NCBI GenBank assembly: GCA_021793405.1
Contig: JAJYSV010000003.1
Coordinates: forward strand, 1-64,000
Source of the DNA: Acidobacteriota bacterium
Lineage (GTDB): Bacteria > Acidobacteriota > Terriglobia > Terriglobales > Acidobacteriaceae
DNA: 64,000 nucleotides
Direction: 5' to 3'
The first letter of the stretch is position 1. Each line of letters begins with the position of its first letter. The position numbers and the translations under genes are program-made. Below are positions 27,892-35,901 of the stretch, one piece after another. Under the pieces are notes generated by a model. It saw only the letters and a program-made list of their open reading frames with translations, was not told the DNA's origin and did no database searches.

Positions 27892-29975
27892 CGCGTGGCA
27901 CCCCACAGTAGAAAGATGGCCAGCGCGATGAGGGCTCCGCCAATCATCCGTAGATAACTTTGCACTCGGCCGCCCTGCAGCAGCGCCAGCACCTGGCCGC
28001 CGCGAGATACCGTTTCGCAGCCCTCGTCAAAGCCCGCATTCACGACGTTGGTGTCGAAGAAATTGTCGAGCCATGCAAATGCGAGCACGAGATGGGACAC
28101 CGTTTGCACCGCACCATTCCAAACCCAACGGTCGAGCCAGTCGCAGACGCGGGACCATCCGGTATTCAGTCGAACGATCGTCGCGCCGTAGAATGCATCC
28201 ACATAAAAATTGTGGCCGAGGATCGAGAACAGGCGCGGCTGAAGTTGCCCGACCGCATCCGGGGCATCGGCGTGCTCGATCGGTTTGCGGCCGTAGAACC
28301 ACCAGCCCAGGCCCAGGCCGAGGAATACCAGCAGCGACGAGGAGAGCATGACGGACAGCAAGGCCGGGTCCGCGAAGGCCGCGATGTGCAGAGTGGTCCG
28401 AGTGCCGCTGAGAAACGATTGGAACCATGGCCATGCCGGCGTGCCGACCAGTCCCAGGAACGTGGCGAACGCGGCCAGAATGACCAGCGGGACGGTCATG
28501 ACCGCAGGGCTTTCATGGGGAGTGGCGGAGGCGTGAGACGTATGGGCGGTCTCGGAACTGTTCTCGGGCAGGCGCGACTTGCCGCCGAACACGTAATAGA
28601 CCTGCCGCGTCATGTAGAACGCCGTCAGCAATGCGCCGAACGCGCCCAGATAGAAGGGTAGCTTCGATACGCTCCACGTATTCGCGGCGTCGAGGATCGC
28701 GTCCTTGCTCCAGAAGCCGGAGAAAAAGAGCGGAAATCCGCATAGTGCCAGCATTCCGGCGGCATAGGCCAGAAAGGTAATGGGCATGGATTTTCGCAGG
28801 CCGCCCATGCGGCGGATGTCCTGCTCGCCGCCGCAGCCGTGAATTACAGAGCCTGCGCCCAGGAAGAGGAGAGACTTGAAAAACGCATGGGTGATGAGGT
28901 GAAACATGCCCACGGCCACGCCGCCCACGCCGAGGCCCATCATCATGTAGCCGAGCTGCGAAATGGTGGAGTAGGCGAGGATGCGCTTGATGTCGTAGTG
29001 GGCGATGGCGATCAGCGCGCCGAAGACGGCGGTGATCGCGCCCACCCATGTGACCACAATCAGCGCGGTGGTGGGGACTAGAGGGCCGGCCAATCCCGCA
29101 TGGGCGCTCATCAAGGGATAGACGCGCGCGATGAGGAAGACTCCCGCCGCGACCATGGTGGCCGCGTGAATCAGCGCACTGACCGGGGTTGGGCCTTCCA
29201 TCGCATCGGGCAGCCAGACGTGCAGCGGAACCTGGCCGGATTTTCCAGCGGCGCCGCAAAAGATCAGCAGCGCGATGCCGGTGGAAGCGGCCATGCCGAC
29301 CGTTGTAACGTGTGCAACCAGAGCGGCGAGCGCGGAATGTTCGAGGCATCCGGCGCCGCTATCGTAGAACAGCAGCGTGCCCGTCTGAGCGTAGAGCCAC
29401 ATCATGCCGAGAAAGAATCCGAGGTCGCCAATGCGGGTGACGATAAAGGCTTTCTTCGCCGCCGCCGCCGCTTCCGGCTTGTGGTACCAGAAGCCGATGA
29501 GCAGGTAGGAGGTGAGGCCGACAATCTCCCAGCACATGAAGAACAGGAGCAGGCTGTTGGCGATGACGACGCCGAGCATGGCTCCGGCAAACAGGGAGAG
29601 GAAGCAGAAGAAACGCGTGAAGTTTTCGTCGTGCTCCATGTAGCCGACGCTGAAGATGAAGATCAGCAGGCCGACAAAGGACACCATCACCAGCATGATC
29701 GCGGTGAGCGGATCGAGCATCCAGCCCAGCTTCAACCACTCGCTGCCAAACTGAAACCAACGGAAATCGACGACTTGTCGTGTCTCCAGTCCCTGACTGC
29801 TGAGCGAGAGCACATGCGCAAATGCGCAGAGGGACAGCAGGAAGGAGATTGCCAGGGAGCCGATGGCGAGCGAAGCGGCGAACATGCGGTTGCGCTGTTT
29901 CGCCAATGCGGTGACACCCGCCGCCAGGATCGGCAATACGGGCACCAGCCAGAGGTTTTGGACAATCCAGGTCAT
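27888..29975 (-). CDS. nuoL: NADH-quinone oxidoreductase-like subunit L, elongated
   Basis: NuoL is the distal antiporter-like subunit with the long lateral helix. Here it has 695 residues, about 80 more than the E. coli protein as I know it. The core is typical: MCWEIVGLTSYLLIGFWYH, GKSGQVPLHVWLPDAMEGPT, and STISQLGYMMMGLGVGG. The extra length is in the C-terminal half, from a His/Ser/Thr-rich loop near residue 470 to the region after YVDAFYGATIVRLNTGWSRV that should contain the lateral helix. That fits a complex I with one additional M subunit to span. It is followed at once by the second nuoM. Confidence 0.94.
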   Translation of the reverse strand: MTWIVQNLWLVPVLPILAAGVTALAKQRNRMFAASLAIGSLAISFLLSLCAFAHVLSLSSQGLETRQVVDFRWFQFGSEWLKLGWMLDPLTAIMLVMVSFVGLLIFIFSVGYMEHDENFTRFFCFLSLFAGAMLGVVIANSLLLFFMCWEIVGLTSYLLIGFWYHKPEAAAAAKKAFIVTRIGDLGFFLGMMWLYAQTGTLLFYDSGAGCLEHSALAALVAHVTTVGMAASTGIALLIFCGAAGKSGQVPLHVWLPDAMEGPTPVSALIHAATMVAAGVFLIARVYPLMSAHAGLAGPLVPTTALIVVTWVGAITAVFGALIAIAHYDIKRILAYSTISQLGYMMMGLGVGGVAVGMFHLITHAFFKSLLFLGAGSVIHGCGGEQDIRRMGGLRKSMPITFLAYAAGMLALCGFPLFFSGFWSKDAILDAANTWSVSKLPFYLGAFGALLTAFYMTRQVYYVFGGKSRLPENSSETAHTSHASATPHESPAVMTVPLVILAAFATFLGLVGTPAWPWFQSFLSGTRTTLHIAAFADPALLSVMLSSSLLVFLGLGLGWWFYGRKPIEHADAPDAVGQLQPRLFSILGHNFYVDAFYGATIVRLNTGWSRVCDWLDRWVWNGAVQTVSHLVLAFAWLDNFFDTNVVNAGFDEGCETVSRGGQVLALLQGGRVQSYLRMIGGALIALAIFLLWGATR

Positions 29976-30087
29976 GCAGTCTCAATCCAAGGTTGAAAAG
30001 CAATTTCAAAGCCGCGATTGTTGTTCGCAGCGCAAGCCGGGCGATTTTCAAATCCAATGCAACATCAAAAATTCCTTTCCTACTCGA

Positions 30088-30399
30088 TCAACCTTTCATT
30101 GAATTCATCTGGTCTAGTTCCGTGGTCTTCGAATGCCTGTATGCGGCCAGAATGATACCCAGGCCAACCGCCGCCTCGGCGGCGGCAATGCCGATGGAAA
30201 AAATGGCGAACATAATTCCGGTGAGCGCTTGCGGGTTCGGCCCGTAGCGCCAAAAAGCAATAAAGTTCAAGTTGGCCGCGTTCAGCATTAGCTCAATTCC
30301 AATCAGGACGAGAATGGCGCTGCGGCGCGTCAACGCGCCCGCCAGGCCGACGGAAAAGATGAGGGCGGACAAGAGAAGATAGCCTGTCAGCGGACTCAT
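30088..30399 (-). CDS. nuoK: NADH-quinone oxidoreductase-like subunit K
   Basis: This 103-residue protein has three transmembrane helices. GIELMLNAANLNFIAFWRYG has the conserved Glu of helix 2, and AAEAAVGLGIILAAYRH carries the second Glu. The ATG at 30399 overlaps the nuoJ stop by 4 bases. The frame extending to 30573 lies inside nuoJ in another register and is not part of the protein. The gap of 112 bases to nuoL has no gene. Confidence 0.94.
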   Translation of the reverse strand: MSPLTGYLLLSALIFSVGLAGALTRRSAILVLIGIELMLNAANLNFIAFWRYGPNPQALTGIMFAIFSIGIAAAEAAVGLGIILAAYRHSKTTELDQMNSMKG

Positions 30400-30893
30400 G
30401 GCGTCCTCCGCTTTTCGTGCATGGCCAGAACCACGGCGCCGATCATGGCTGCGGTCAAGAGCAGGCCCATGATTTCCAATGGCAACACATAGCCGTGCAT
30501 GAGCGCGTCGCCGATGGGATGGACGGCGGCCTCGACTGGCGGCAGGACTTGCGATGCGAAGCCGCTCCGACAAATTGCCCAGGCCAGGACGGCGAACACC
30601 GCAGCGGCAACGACGCTGCCCGCCACCCAGAAGGAGGAGAAGATCGACTGCATCGCTGGGATCGCGCTCTGCGTCATCATGATGACGAACACGGCGAGGA
30701 TGGCAACGGCACCCACGTAGACCAGGATTTGCGTAAATCCGACGAATTGCGCGCCAAGTAGCAGGTAGAGCGCCGCCAGTCCGGCAAAGCCCAACGTGAG
30801 GGCCAGGACGCAGTGGATGAGGTTGCGCATCGCCATTGCCGCCACGGTTCCGGCAAGGGTGAGTGCGGCAAGGATGAGGAAGGTGACTGTCAT
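30396..30893 (-). CDS. nuoJ: NADH-quinone oxidoreductase-like subunit J
   Basis: This 165-residue complex I membrane subunit has about five hydrophobic segments. The signature LGAQFVGFTQILVYVGAVAI (residues about 46-65) contains the pi-bulge region of helix 3. It is coupled to nuoK by an ATGA overlap. Upstream, a 101-base gap separates it from nuoH and contains an 8-base inverted repeat. Confidence 0.94.
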   Translation of the reverse strand: MTVTFLILAALTLAGTVAAMAMRNLIHCVLALTLGFAGLAALYLLLGAQFVGFTQILVYVGAVAILAVFVIMMTQSAIPAMQSIFSSFWVAGSVVAAAVFAVLAWAICRSGFASQVLPPVEAAVHPIGDALMHGYVLPLEIMGLLLTAAMIGAVVLAMHEKRRTP

Positions 30894-30953
30894 GTTACGT
30901 TCGGCGAGTTCTCCAATGCATTTCCAACGATTTCAGTGACCGAGATTCAGGCT

Positions 30954-30981
30954 GTCACATCCAGACACGGCGCGATGTGAC
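30954..30981. promoter_or_regulatory. inverted repeat in the nuoH-nuoJ gap
   Basis: GTCACATC (30954-30961) and GATGTGAC (30974-30981) are perfect inverted repeats with a 12-base spacer. This is the only sizeable gap inside the operon besides nuoK-nuoL. It could be an internal operator, a processing hairpin or chance. Confidence 0.35.
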
Positions 30982-30994
30982 CGTCATCACGAAT

Positions 30995-32182
30995 TCACTC
31001 GGCAAAACGATAGTGACGCACTGCAAACTTCTTTCCCTGCTTCAGACTGCGACTTAACAGGATAGCTGGAGCAACCAGCAACGCGATGCAGACCAGCCAA
31101 CGCACAATTCCAGAAGGCATGAAATGCCAGACACCCGCGACGAACAGGTTGAACAGCGTCATCGGCAGCATGAATTGCCACGCAAAGCTCATTAACTGGT
31201 CCATGCGCAGACGCGGCAGCGTGCCGCGAATCCAGATGAAGATCACAATCAACAGCAACAGCTTCGCAAAAAACCACAGATACGACGGAATCCATGTGAG
31301 GAACGAAAACGGCGCGGCCCATCCGCCAAGGAACAGCGTGATGGCGAGGCCGCTGGTAGCAAACATGCCAAGATATTCGCCGAGAAAGAACAAGGCGAAT
31401 TTGAAGCCGGAATATTCAATGTAATAGCCCGCGATAATTTCCGATTCGCCTTCCGGCAGATCGAAGGGCGAGCGGTTGGACTCCGCGGTAGCGGCAATCA
31501 TGAAGAGGATGAATCCGGCAAATCCCCAGGGCGTGAAGACGAACCAGTGCGGCCAGATCCCTGTATAGCTGGCCTGCATGTCGACAATGGAGACGGTCGA
31601 AAGTGAGCCAGCCGCCATGATGACCACGACGGAGGCCAGCACCAGCGGTACCTCATAGCTGATCATTTGCGCAATAGCGCGCATGCCGCCCAGGAGGGAA
31701 TATTTATTGCGGCTGGACCAGCCGGCCATGAAGACGGCCAGTTCGACCAGCGAGCCGACGGCAAAAAAATACAGTATGCCGGCATTCAGATTGACCAGCA
31801 CCATGTTGCGGCCGACCGGCAATACAGCATAGGCGAGAAATGCCGCCGTGACCAGCAAAACGGGCGCCAGAAAATGCACCATCTGGTCGGCGGTGCGGGG
31901 AACAAGATCTTCCTTTGTGAGGGATTTCACGCCATCGGCAAGCGGCTGAAAGAAACCGGCAGGGCCGACACGATTGGGACCGTAGCGATTCTGGATTCGT
32001 CCCAGACCTTTGCGCTCCAGCACGGTGGTAATGGCGAACAAGAGAGCAAACACCAGAACGATGGCGATGACGGAAAGAATGGCGGAGGTGAGCGATTGGA
32101 ATTCAGCGGGCAGATAGCTGACGAAACGATGCTGCGAAGTCACGAAGAACTGGTCGGCTTGCTGGATGGGGGACATGGTCAT
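30995..32182 (-). CDS. nuoH: NADH-quinone oxidoreductase-like subunit H
   Basis: NuoH lines the quinone pocket where the two arms of complex I meet. The 395-residue protein has the conserved cytoplasmic loops: ERKGLGRIQNRYGPNRVGPAGF after the first helix, and AESNRSPFDLPEGESEIIAGY in the middle. It overlaps the preceding gene, nuoI, by 4 bases. In most bacteria nuoH precedes nuoI. Here the order is reversed. Confidence 0.95.
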   Translation of the reverse strand: MTMSPIQQADQFFVTSQHRFVSYLPAEFQSLTSAILSVIAIVLVFALLFAITTVLERKGLGRIQNRYGPNRVGPAGFFQPLADGVKSLTKEDLVPRTADQMVHFLAPVLLVTAAFLAYAVLPVGRNMVLVNLNAGILYFFAVGSLVELAVFMAGWSSRNKYSLLGGMRAIAQMISYEVPLVLASVVVIMAAGSLSTVSIVDMQASYTGIWPHWFVFTPWGFAGFILFMIAATAESNRSPFDLPEGESEIIAGYYIEYSGFKFALFFLGEYLGMFATSGLAITLFLGGWAAPFSFLTWIPSYLWFFAKLLLLIVIFIWIRGTLPRLRMDQLMSFAWQFMLPMTLFNLFVAGVWHFMPSGIVRWLVCIALLVAPAILLSRSLKQGKKFAVRHYRFAE

Positions 32183-32895
32183 TTTTCGGTCGCCGTCGGG
32201 ACAGGTTGATTGGCGGCATTTGGACCGGCGCCGTTTGCGTTGGCGGGAGGCGTCGGCGTGGCAGGCTTGGCTTCCGCAGTCGCTTTTGTCTTGGCTGCTA
32301 TCTTGGCCCGCTCCGCAGCCAACTGCGCATCCACGGCCGCCGCTTCCGTGGGGTGAATCTTGTGGTAATGTTCATTGGACTTGGCGAGATGCTTCTTGTC
32401 CCACAGCAGACCGCTGAAGCGGTCGGTGCTGCTGAGTTCAAAGTCGGTGTCCATCTTGATGGCATCGAAGGGGCAGACCTCAACGCAGATCTGACAGCTC
32501 ATGCAGACGGAAACGTCGATGTTGAAAACCTTGGGGTAGAACTGCAGCTTGCCGACGGCATCCGGCTTCTTGTCTGTACTTTTCTCAATGATGATGCATT
32601 TTGGCGGACATTCTTTTTCGCAGATGAAGCAGGAGACGCAGCGTAGTCCCTGTTGCCAGTCGTCGCCGTCATAGACGAGGAAGGGAAAATTCCGGTACGC
32701 CTCAATCTGCGGCAACCGCTGTTCCGGATACTGGACCGTCGTCAGTCGTTTTTTGCTGACGTAGCTGCCCAGAAAATTTCGGGCAGTTTCCGCCAGACCT
32801 TTCAGAATGCCTTCACCAAACACAGAGTCAACCTCGACTTCAAAGTTCCAAACAGTGCAACCAAGCAAAACCTGACAACAGGTGGACCATTTCAA
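32179..32895 (-). CDS. nuoI: NADH-quinone oxidoreductase-like subunit I (two [4Fe-4S] ferredoxin-type subunit)
   Basis: This protein carries the two iron-sulfur clusters that pass electrons towards NuoB. The eight ligands are visible in CVSCFICEKECPPKC (near residue 78) and CMSCQICVEVCPFDAI (near 112). At 238 residues it is longer than the family norm. The last 60 residues form a charged then Ala/Pro/Thr/Asn-rich tail that looks disordered. With no NuoEFG in the operon, NuoI could be the docking surface for a soluble donor such as ferredoxin. That is inference. Confidence 0.94.
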   Translation of the reverse strand: MKWSTCCQVLLGCTVWNFEVEVDSVFGEGILKGLAETARNFLGSYVSKKRLTTVQYPEQRLPQIEAYRNFPFLVYDGDDWQQGLRCVSCFICEKECPPKCIIIEKSTDKKPDAVGKLQFYPKVFNIDVSVCMSCQICVEVCPFDAIKMDTDFELSSTDRFSGLLWDKKHLAKSNEHYHKIHPTEAAAVDAQLAAERAKIAAKTKATAEAKPATPTPPANANGAGPNAANQPVPTATEK

Positions 32896-32901
32896 GCGCG
32901 T

Positions 32902-34071
32902 TCATCGATCCACTTCGCCCATCACAATATCAATGCTTCCTAAAATCACCACGACGTCGGCGACGTTGTGGCCGATACACAAATCCTCCAGCACGGTCAG
33001 ATTCATCATGCAGGAAGAGCGCACGCGATAGCGATACGGATTCGCGGTTCCATCGCTGATGAGATAAAAGCCCAGCTCCCCTTTGGGGGCTTCAATGCGT
33101 CCGTAGGCCTCCCCCGGTTTCGGCTTGAATCCGCGAATCTTTGTCTTGGGATCGACGATCGGGCCTTCCGGAATGTCTCTCAGCGCCTGGTTCAGAATTT
33201 TGAGCGACTCGCGCATTTCCAGCAGGCGGATCATGTAGCGATCGTAGGTGTCGCCATGTTCGCCCAGCGGAACCTTGAAAGCAAAGCGGTCGTAGATGCC
33301 GTATTTGTCGACCTTGCGGACATCGTAATTGACGCCGGAGGCCCGCAGGACGGGGCCAGTGACGCCGGCATTGACGGCGAATTCCTTCGAGAGCACGCCT
33401 ACGCCCTGGGTGCGGGCCATCAGGATTTCGTTCGTGGCCAGCAGCCGCTCAAATTCTTCCAGAAAACGCGGCAGGGTCGCAGCGAATTTCTTCGCCTGGT
33501 CCAGCCAGCCCGCGGGTAAATCCACGCGGCAGCCGCCGAAGCGCATGTAGTTGCACATCATGCGCGCGCCGGTGAGCGATTCAAACAGATCGAGAATGGT
33601 TTCCCGCTCACGAAATGCGTACATCAACGGCGTCCCGCTGGCGCCCATGTCCTGGGTGAGAAATCCGATCAAGGCCGCATGGTTCAGAAATCGGGTCATC
33701 TCCGCGGTAATGATGCGGATGTACTCGGCGCGTTCCGGGACCTGGATGCCGGCGAGTTTTTCGACCGCCAGCGCATAGGCCCAGTTGTTGGTGAGCGAGC
33801 AGATATAGTCCAGGCGGTCGGTGTAGGGCATGGAGCCGAGGTAGGTTTCGTGCTCGGCGATTTTTTCGTGATTGCGATGCAGGTATCCGAACACCGGCTT
33901 CAGCCTGACGACACGCTCGCCGTCCAGCACCACGTCCATGCGAAAAACGCCATGGGTAGAGGGATGCTGCGGGCCCATCGAGACTTCCAGCAACTGGCCT
34001 TCGCCGGAATCTGAACCGGAATTGGCGGGCGATTGCGGAAGGATGCGGACGGGCTCGGTCGCGGTGCTCAT
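32902..34071 (-). CDS. nuoD: NADH-quinone oxidoreductase-like subunit D (49 kDa)
   Basis: This quinone-binding hydrophilic subunit is related to [NiFe]-hydrogenase large subunits. The 389-residue protein has [14 protein letters not shown] near residue 32, [32 protein letters not shown], and a C-terminal [10 protein letters not shown] chose the ATG at 34071, which overlaps the nuoC stop by 4 bases. The in-frame extension to 34530 lies inside nuoC and is Arg-rich shadow sequence. Confidence 0.95.
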   Translation of the reverse strand: MSTATEPVRILPQSPANSGSDSGEGQLLEVSMGPQHPSTHGVFRMDVVLDGERVVRLKPVFGYLHRNHEKIAEHETYLGSMPYTDRLDYICSLTNNWAYALAVEKLAGIQVPERAEYIRIITAEMTRFLNHAALIGFLTQDMGASGTPLMYAFRERETILDLFESLTGARMMCNYMRFGGCRVDLPAGWLDQAKKFAATLPRFLEEFERLLATNEILMARTQGVGVLSKEFAVNAGVTGPVLRASGVNYDVRKVDKYGIYDRFAFKVPLGEHGDTYDRYMIRLLEMRESLKILNQALRDIPEGPIVDPKTKIRGFKPKPGEAYGRIEAPKGELGFYLISDGTANPYRYRVRSSCMMNLTVLEDLCIGHNVADVVVILGSIDIVMGEVDR

Positions 34072-34700
34072 AGCGGCCCCATGACGGTGCGGTGTTGTCG
34101 CGCTCGTTCGAGAACTTCGTCGTGCGCCGTGGGTTCGTATTCGAAATCGTCCGGCTCGACGTAGTCTCGGCGCATGGGGTGATCCTCGAAGCCGTCCCAC
34201 ATCAAGATGCGGCGCAGATCGGGATGGCCGTCGAAGATAACGCCGTAGAGGTCGAAGATTTCGCGCTCCTGAAATTCCGCGCTGCGCCAGACGGGAGTGA
34301 GAGATGGCAGGTGGACCCGTTCGGCGCGATCTTCCGTGCGCATGCGGAGAATGACGGGCCCATGTTTTTTCTCCATCGAGAAGAGGTGATAGACGACTTC
34401 CAGATGGCCGATGGTCTGGGTCTTCCTGATTTCCTCGACCTCCTGTTCCACGCCGTCGACAAGCTTTTTGACTTTGACTTTTTCTGAAATTTCTTTGCCG
34501 GGCCAATCGACGCCGGTGACGTTGGAGCAATAGTCGAGGCGGAGAGGTTCGGCGTCCCGCAAAAATGTGGCAATGGCAACCGCATGAGCAGGATCGATCC
34601 GCAGGGAATGCTGGCCCGACGGGCTGGGGTTCGAGACAATTTCCAGTTGACAGCCGGGGATGCTCGCTTCCACCTCGGATTTAATGTTTTCCGGCGTCAT
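34068..34700 (-). CDS. nuoC: NADH-quinone oxidoreductase-like subunit C (30 kDa)
   Basis: This 210-residue structural subunit of the peripheral arm contains the family segment [20 protein letters not shown], followed by [19 protein letters not shown] and the end DPMRRDY-like sequence ([11 protein letters not shown]). It is separate from nuoD, not fused. The start overlaps the end of nuoB by 20 bases. Confidence 0.94.
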   Translation of the reverse strand: MTPENIKSEVEASIPGCQLEIVSNPSPSGQHSLRIDPAHAVAIATFLRDAEPLRLDYCSNVTGVDWPGKEISEKVKVKKLVDGVEQEVEEIRKTQTIGHLEVVYHLFSMEKKHGPVILRMRTEDRAERVHLPSLTPVWRSAEFQEREIFDLYGVIFDGHPDLRRILMWDGFEDHPMRRDYVEPDDFEYEPTAHDEVLERARQHRTVMGPL

Positions 34701-35322
34701 CCGTCCCTCCCAACGAGATATTCACTAAAGGAGGTTGCCATACCTCGGGATTCTGCGACGGTTCCAGGTCATGCGCGCCGAATTCCGGCACCACAAATTC
34801 GCTGGGTGCATCGGCTTGCAAATGGCGGGGCCTGTCCGCTCCCGTCAAGGATTGCTTGTCAATGATCTTTTGCAACGCCATCAGCGCGTCAATCAATGCT
34901 TCCGGCCGCGGCGGGCAGCCGGGAATGTAGACATCGACCGGAATGTAACGATCGATCCCTTTCAGCACGTTGTAGCCCTGCTTGAACGGGCCGCCGGAGA
35001 TGGCGCAGGCGCCCATGGAGATGACATACTTCGGTTCCGCCATCTGGTTGTAGAGGCGGACCACCTGAGGGGCCATTTTTTTCGTGACCGTGCCGGCGAC
35101 AATCATCAGGTCGGCCTGACGCGGGGAGGGACGGAACACCTCGGCGCCGAAGCGCGCCATATCGTAGCGGGCCATGCTGGCGGCGATCATTTCAATGGCG
35201 CAGCAGGCGAGGCCGAAATTCAGCGGCCACAGGGAGTTTTTGCGGCCCCAGTTGTACAGTTCCTGCAGGGTAGTCGCAACAATCCCTTGCTTGCGCAACT
35301 CTGATTTCAGATTTTCATCCAT
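34681..35322 (-). CDS. nuoB: NADH-quinone oxidoreductase-like subunit B (20 kDa, N2 cluster)
   Basis: NuoB carries the terminal cluster N2 that reduces quinone. The ligand motifs are [10 protein letters not shown] near residue 40 (tandem Cys), [11 protein letters not shown], and [16 protein letters not shown]. At 213 residues it is slightly long, with a C-terminal extension. I prefer the ATG at 35322 to the TTG at 35331. Confidence 0.95.
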   Translation of the reverse strand: MDENLKSELRKQGIVATTLQELYNWGRKNSLWPLNFGLACCAIEMIAASMARYDMARFGAEVFRPSPRQADLMIVAGTVTKKMAPQVVRLYNQMAEPKYVISMGACAISGGPFKQGYNVLKGIDRYIPVDVYIPGCPPRPEALIDALMALQKIIDKQSLTGADRPRHLQADAPSEFVVPEFGAHDLEPSQNPEVWQPPLVNISLGGTDDAGKH

Positions 35323-35379
35323 GCAAAACAACCTTCAGCGCTCTATCTAGAGAGACTGCTCCACAGCCTGAAACGTTTT

Positions 35380-35751
35380 TCAACTCCACACCAACACTTT
35401 TTTCTGCCAAGCCCAGACCAGGCCTTCCACCAGTAGAAGAAGAAACACGAGCATGGCAATGCCCGCTCCCAGGGGCAGCCCGGTAAATGCCACGGCAAAG
35501 GGCAGAAGAAACACTGCCTCGACATCAAACACAAGAAAAATGATCGCGTACAGGTAATAGCCGGGATGGAATTGCACCCAGGCATCGCCCTTCGATTCCA
35601 GACCGCACTCGTAAATCGCATTTTTGCTTGGGCCGGGTTTGCGCGGGGAAAACTTCCACGCCCATACCCACGCCAGCGCCAGCGGTCCCACCGCAAAGGC
35701 GACGGCTGCCAGCAGCAACACAACGACAGGAAGATAGGGGACGTTTGTCAT
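35380..35751 (-). CDS. nuoA: NADH-quinone oxidoreductase-like subunit A
   Basis: This is the first gene of the complex I operon. The protein has three helices and about 123 residues if started at the ATG at 35751; an in-frame start at 35787 would add 12 residues. The signature YECGLESKGDAWVQFHPGYY with the loop cysteine is present, followed by FLVFDVEAVFLLPFAVAF. It is divergent from nifJ across about 150 bases that must hold both promoters. Confidence 0.93.
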   Translation of the reverse strand: MTNVPYLPVVVLLLAAVAFAVGPLALAWVWAWKFSPRKPGPSKNAIYECGLESKGDAWVQFHPGYYLYAIIFLVFDVEAVFLLPFAVAFTGLPLGAGIAMLVFLLLLVEGLVWAWQKKVLVWS

Positions 35752-35835
35752 ACCAGCCGAACACTCTAACGTAACAGATTCAAGCATTGGTGCGAATCAA
35801 TAAGTCAGATTTTACGCTGCATTTTTGCGGAGCCT

Positions 35836-35851
35836 TGTGACGTGGCGCACA
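35836..35851. promoter_or_regulatory. CRP/FNR-like palindrome between nuoA and nifJ
   Basis: TGTGA-CGTGGC-GCACA matches the CRP-type arrangement TGTGA-N6-TCACA at nine of ten positions. It sits in the divergent region between nuoA and nifJ, where one regulator could control both. This is a motif match only. Confidence 0.35.
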
Positions 35852-35901
35852 TCAGAAGATCCGCGCGGTGTTGCAGAATTGTGGAGGACGAAGGGAAGGC
35901 A

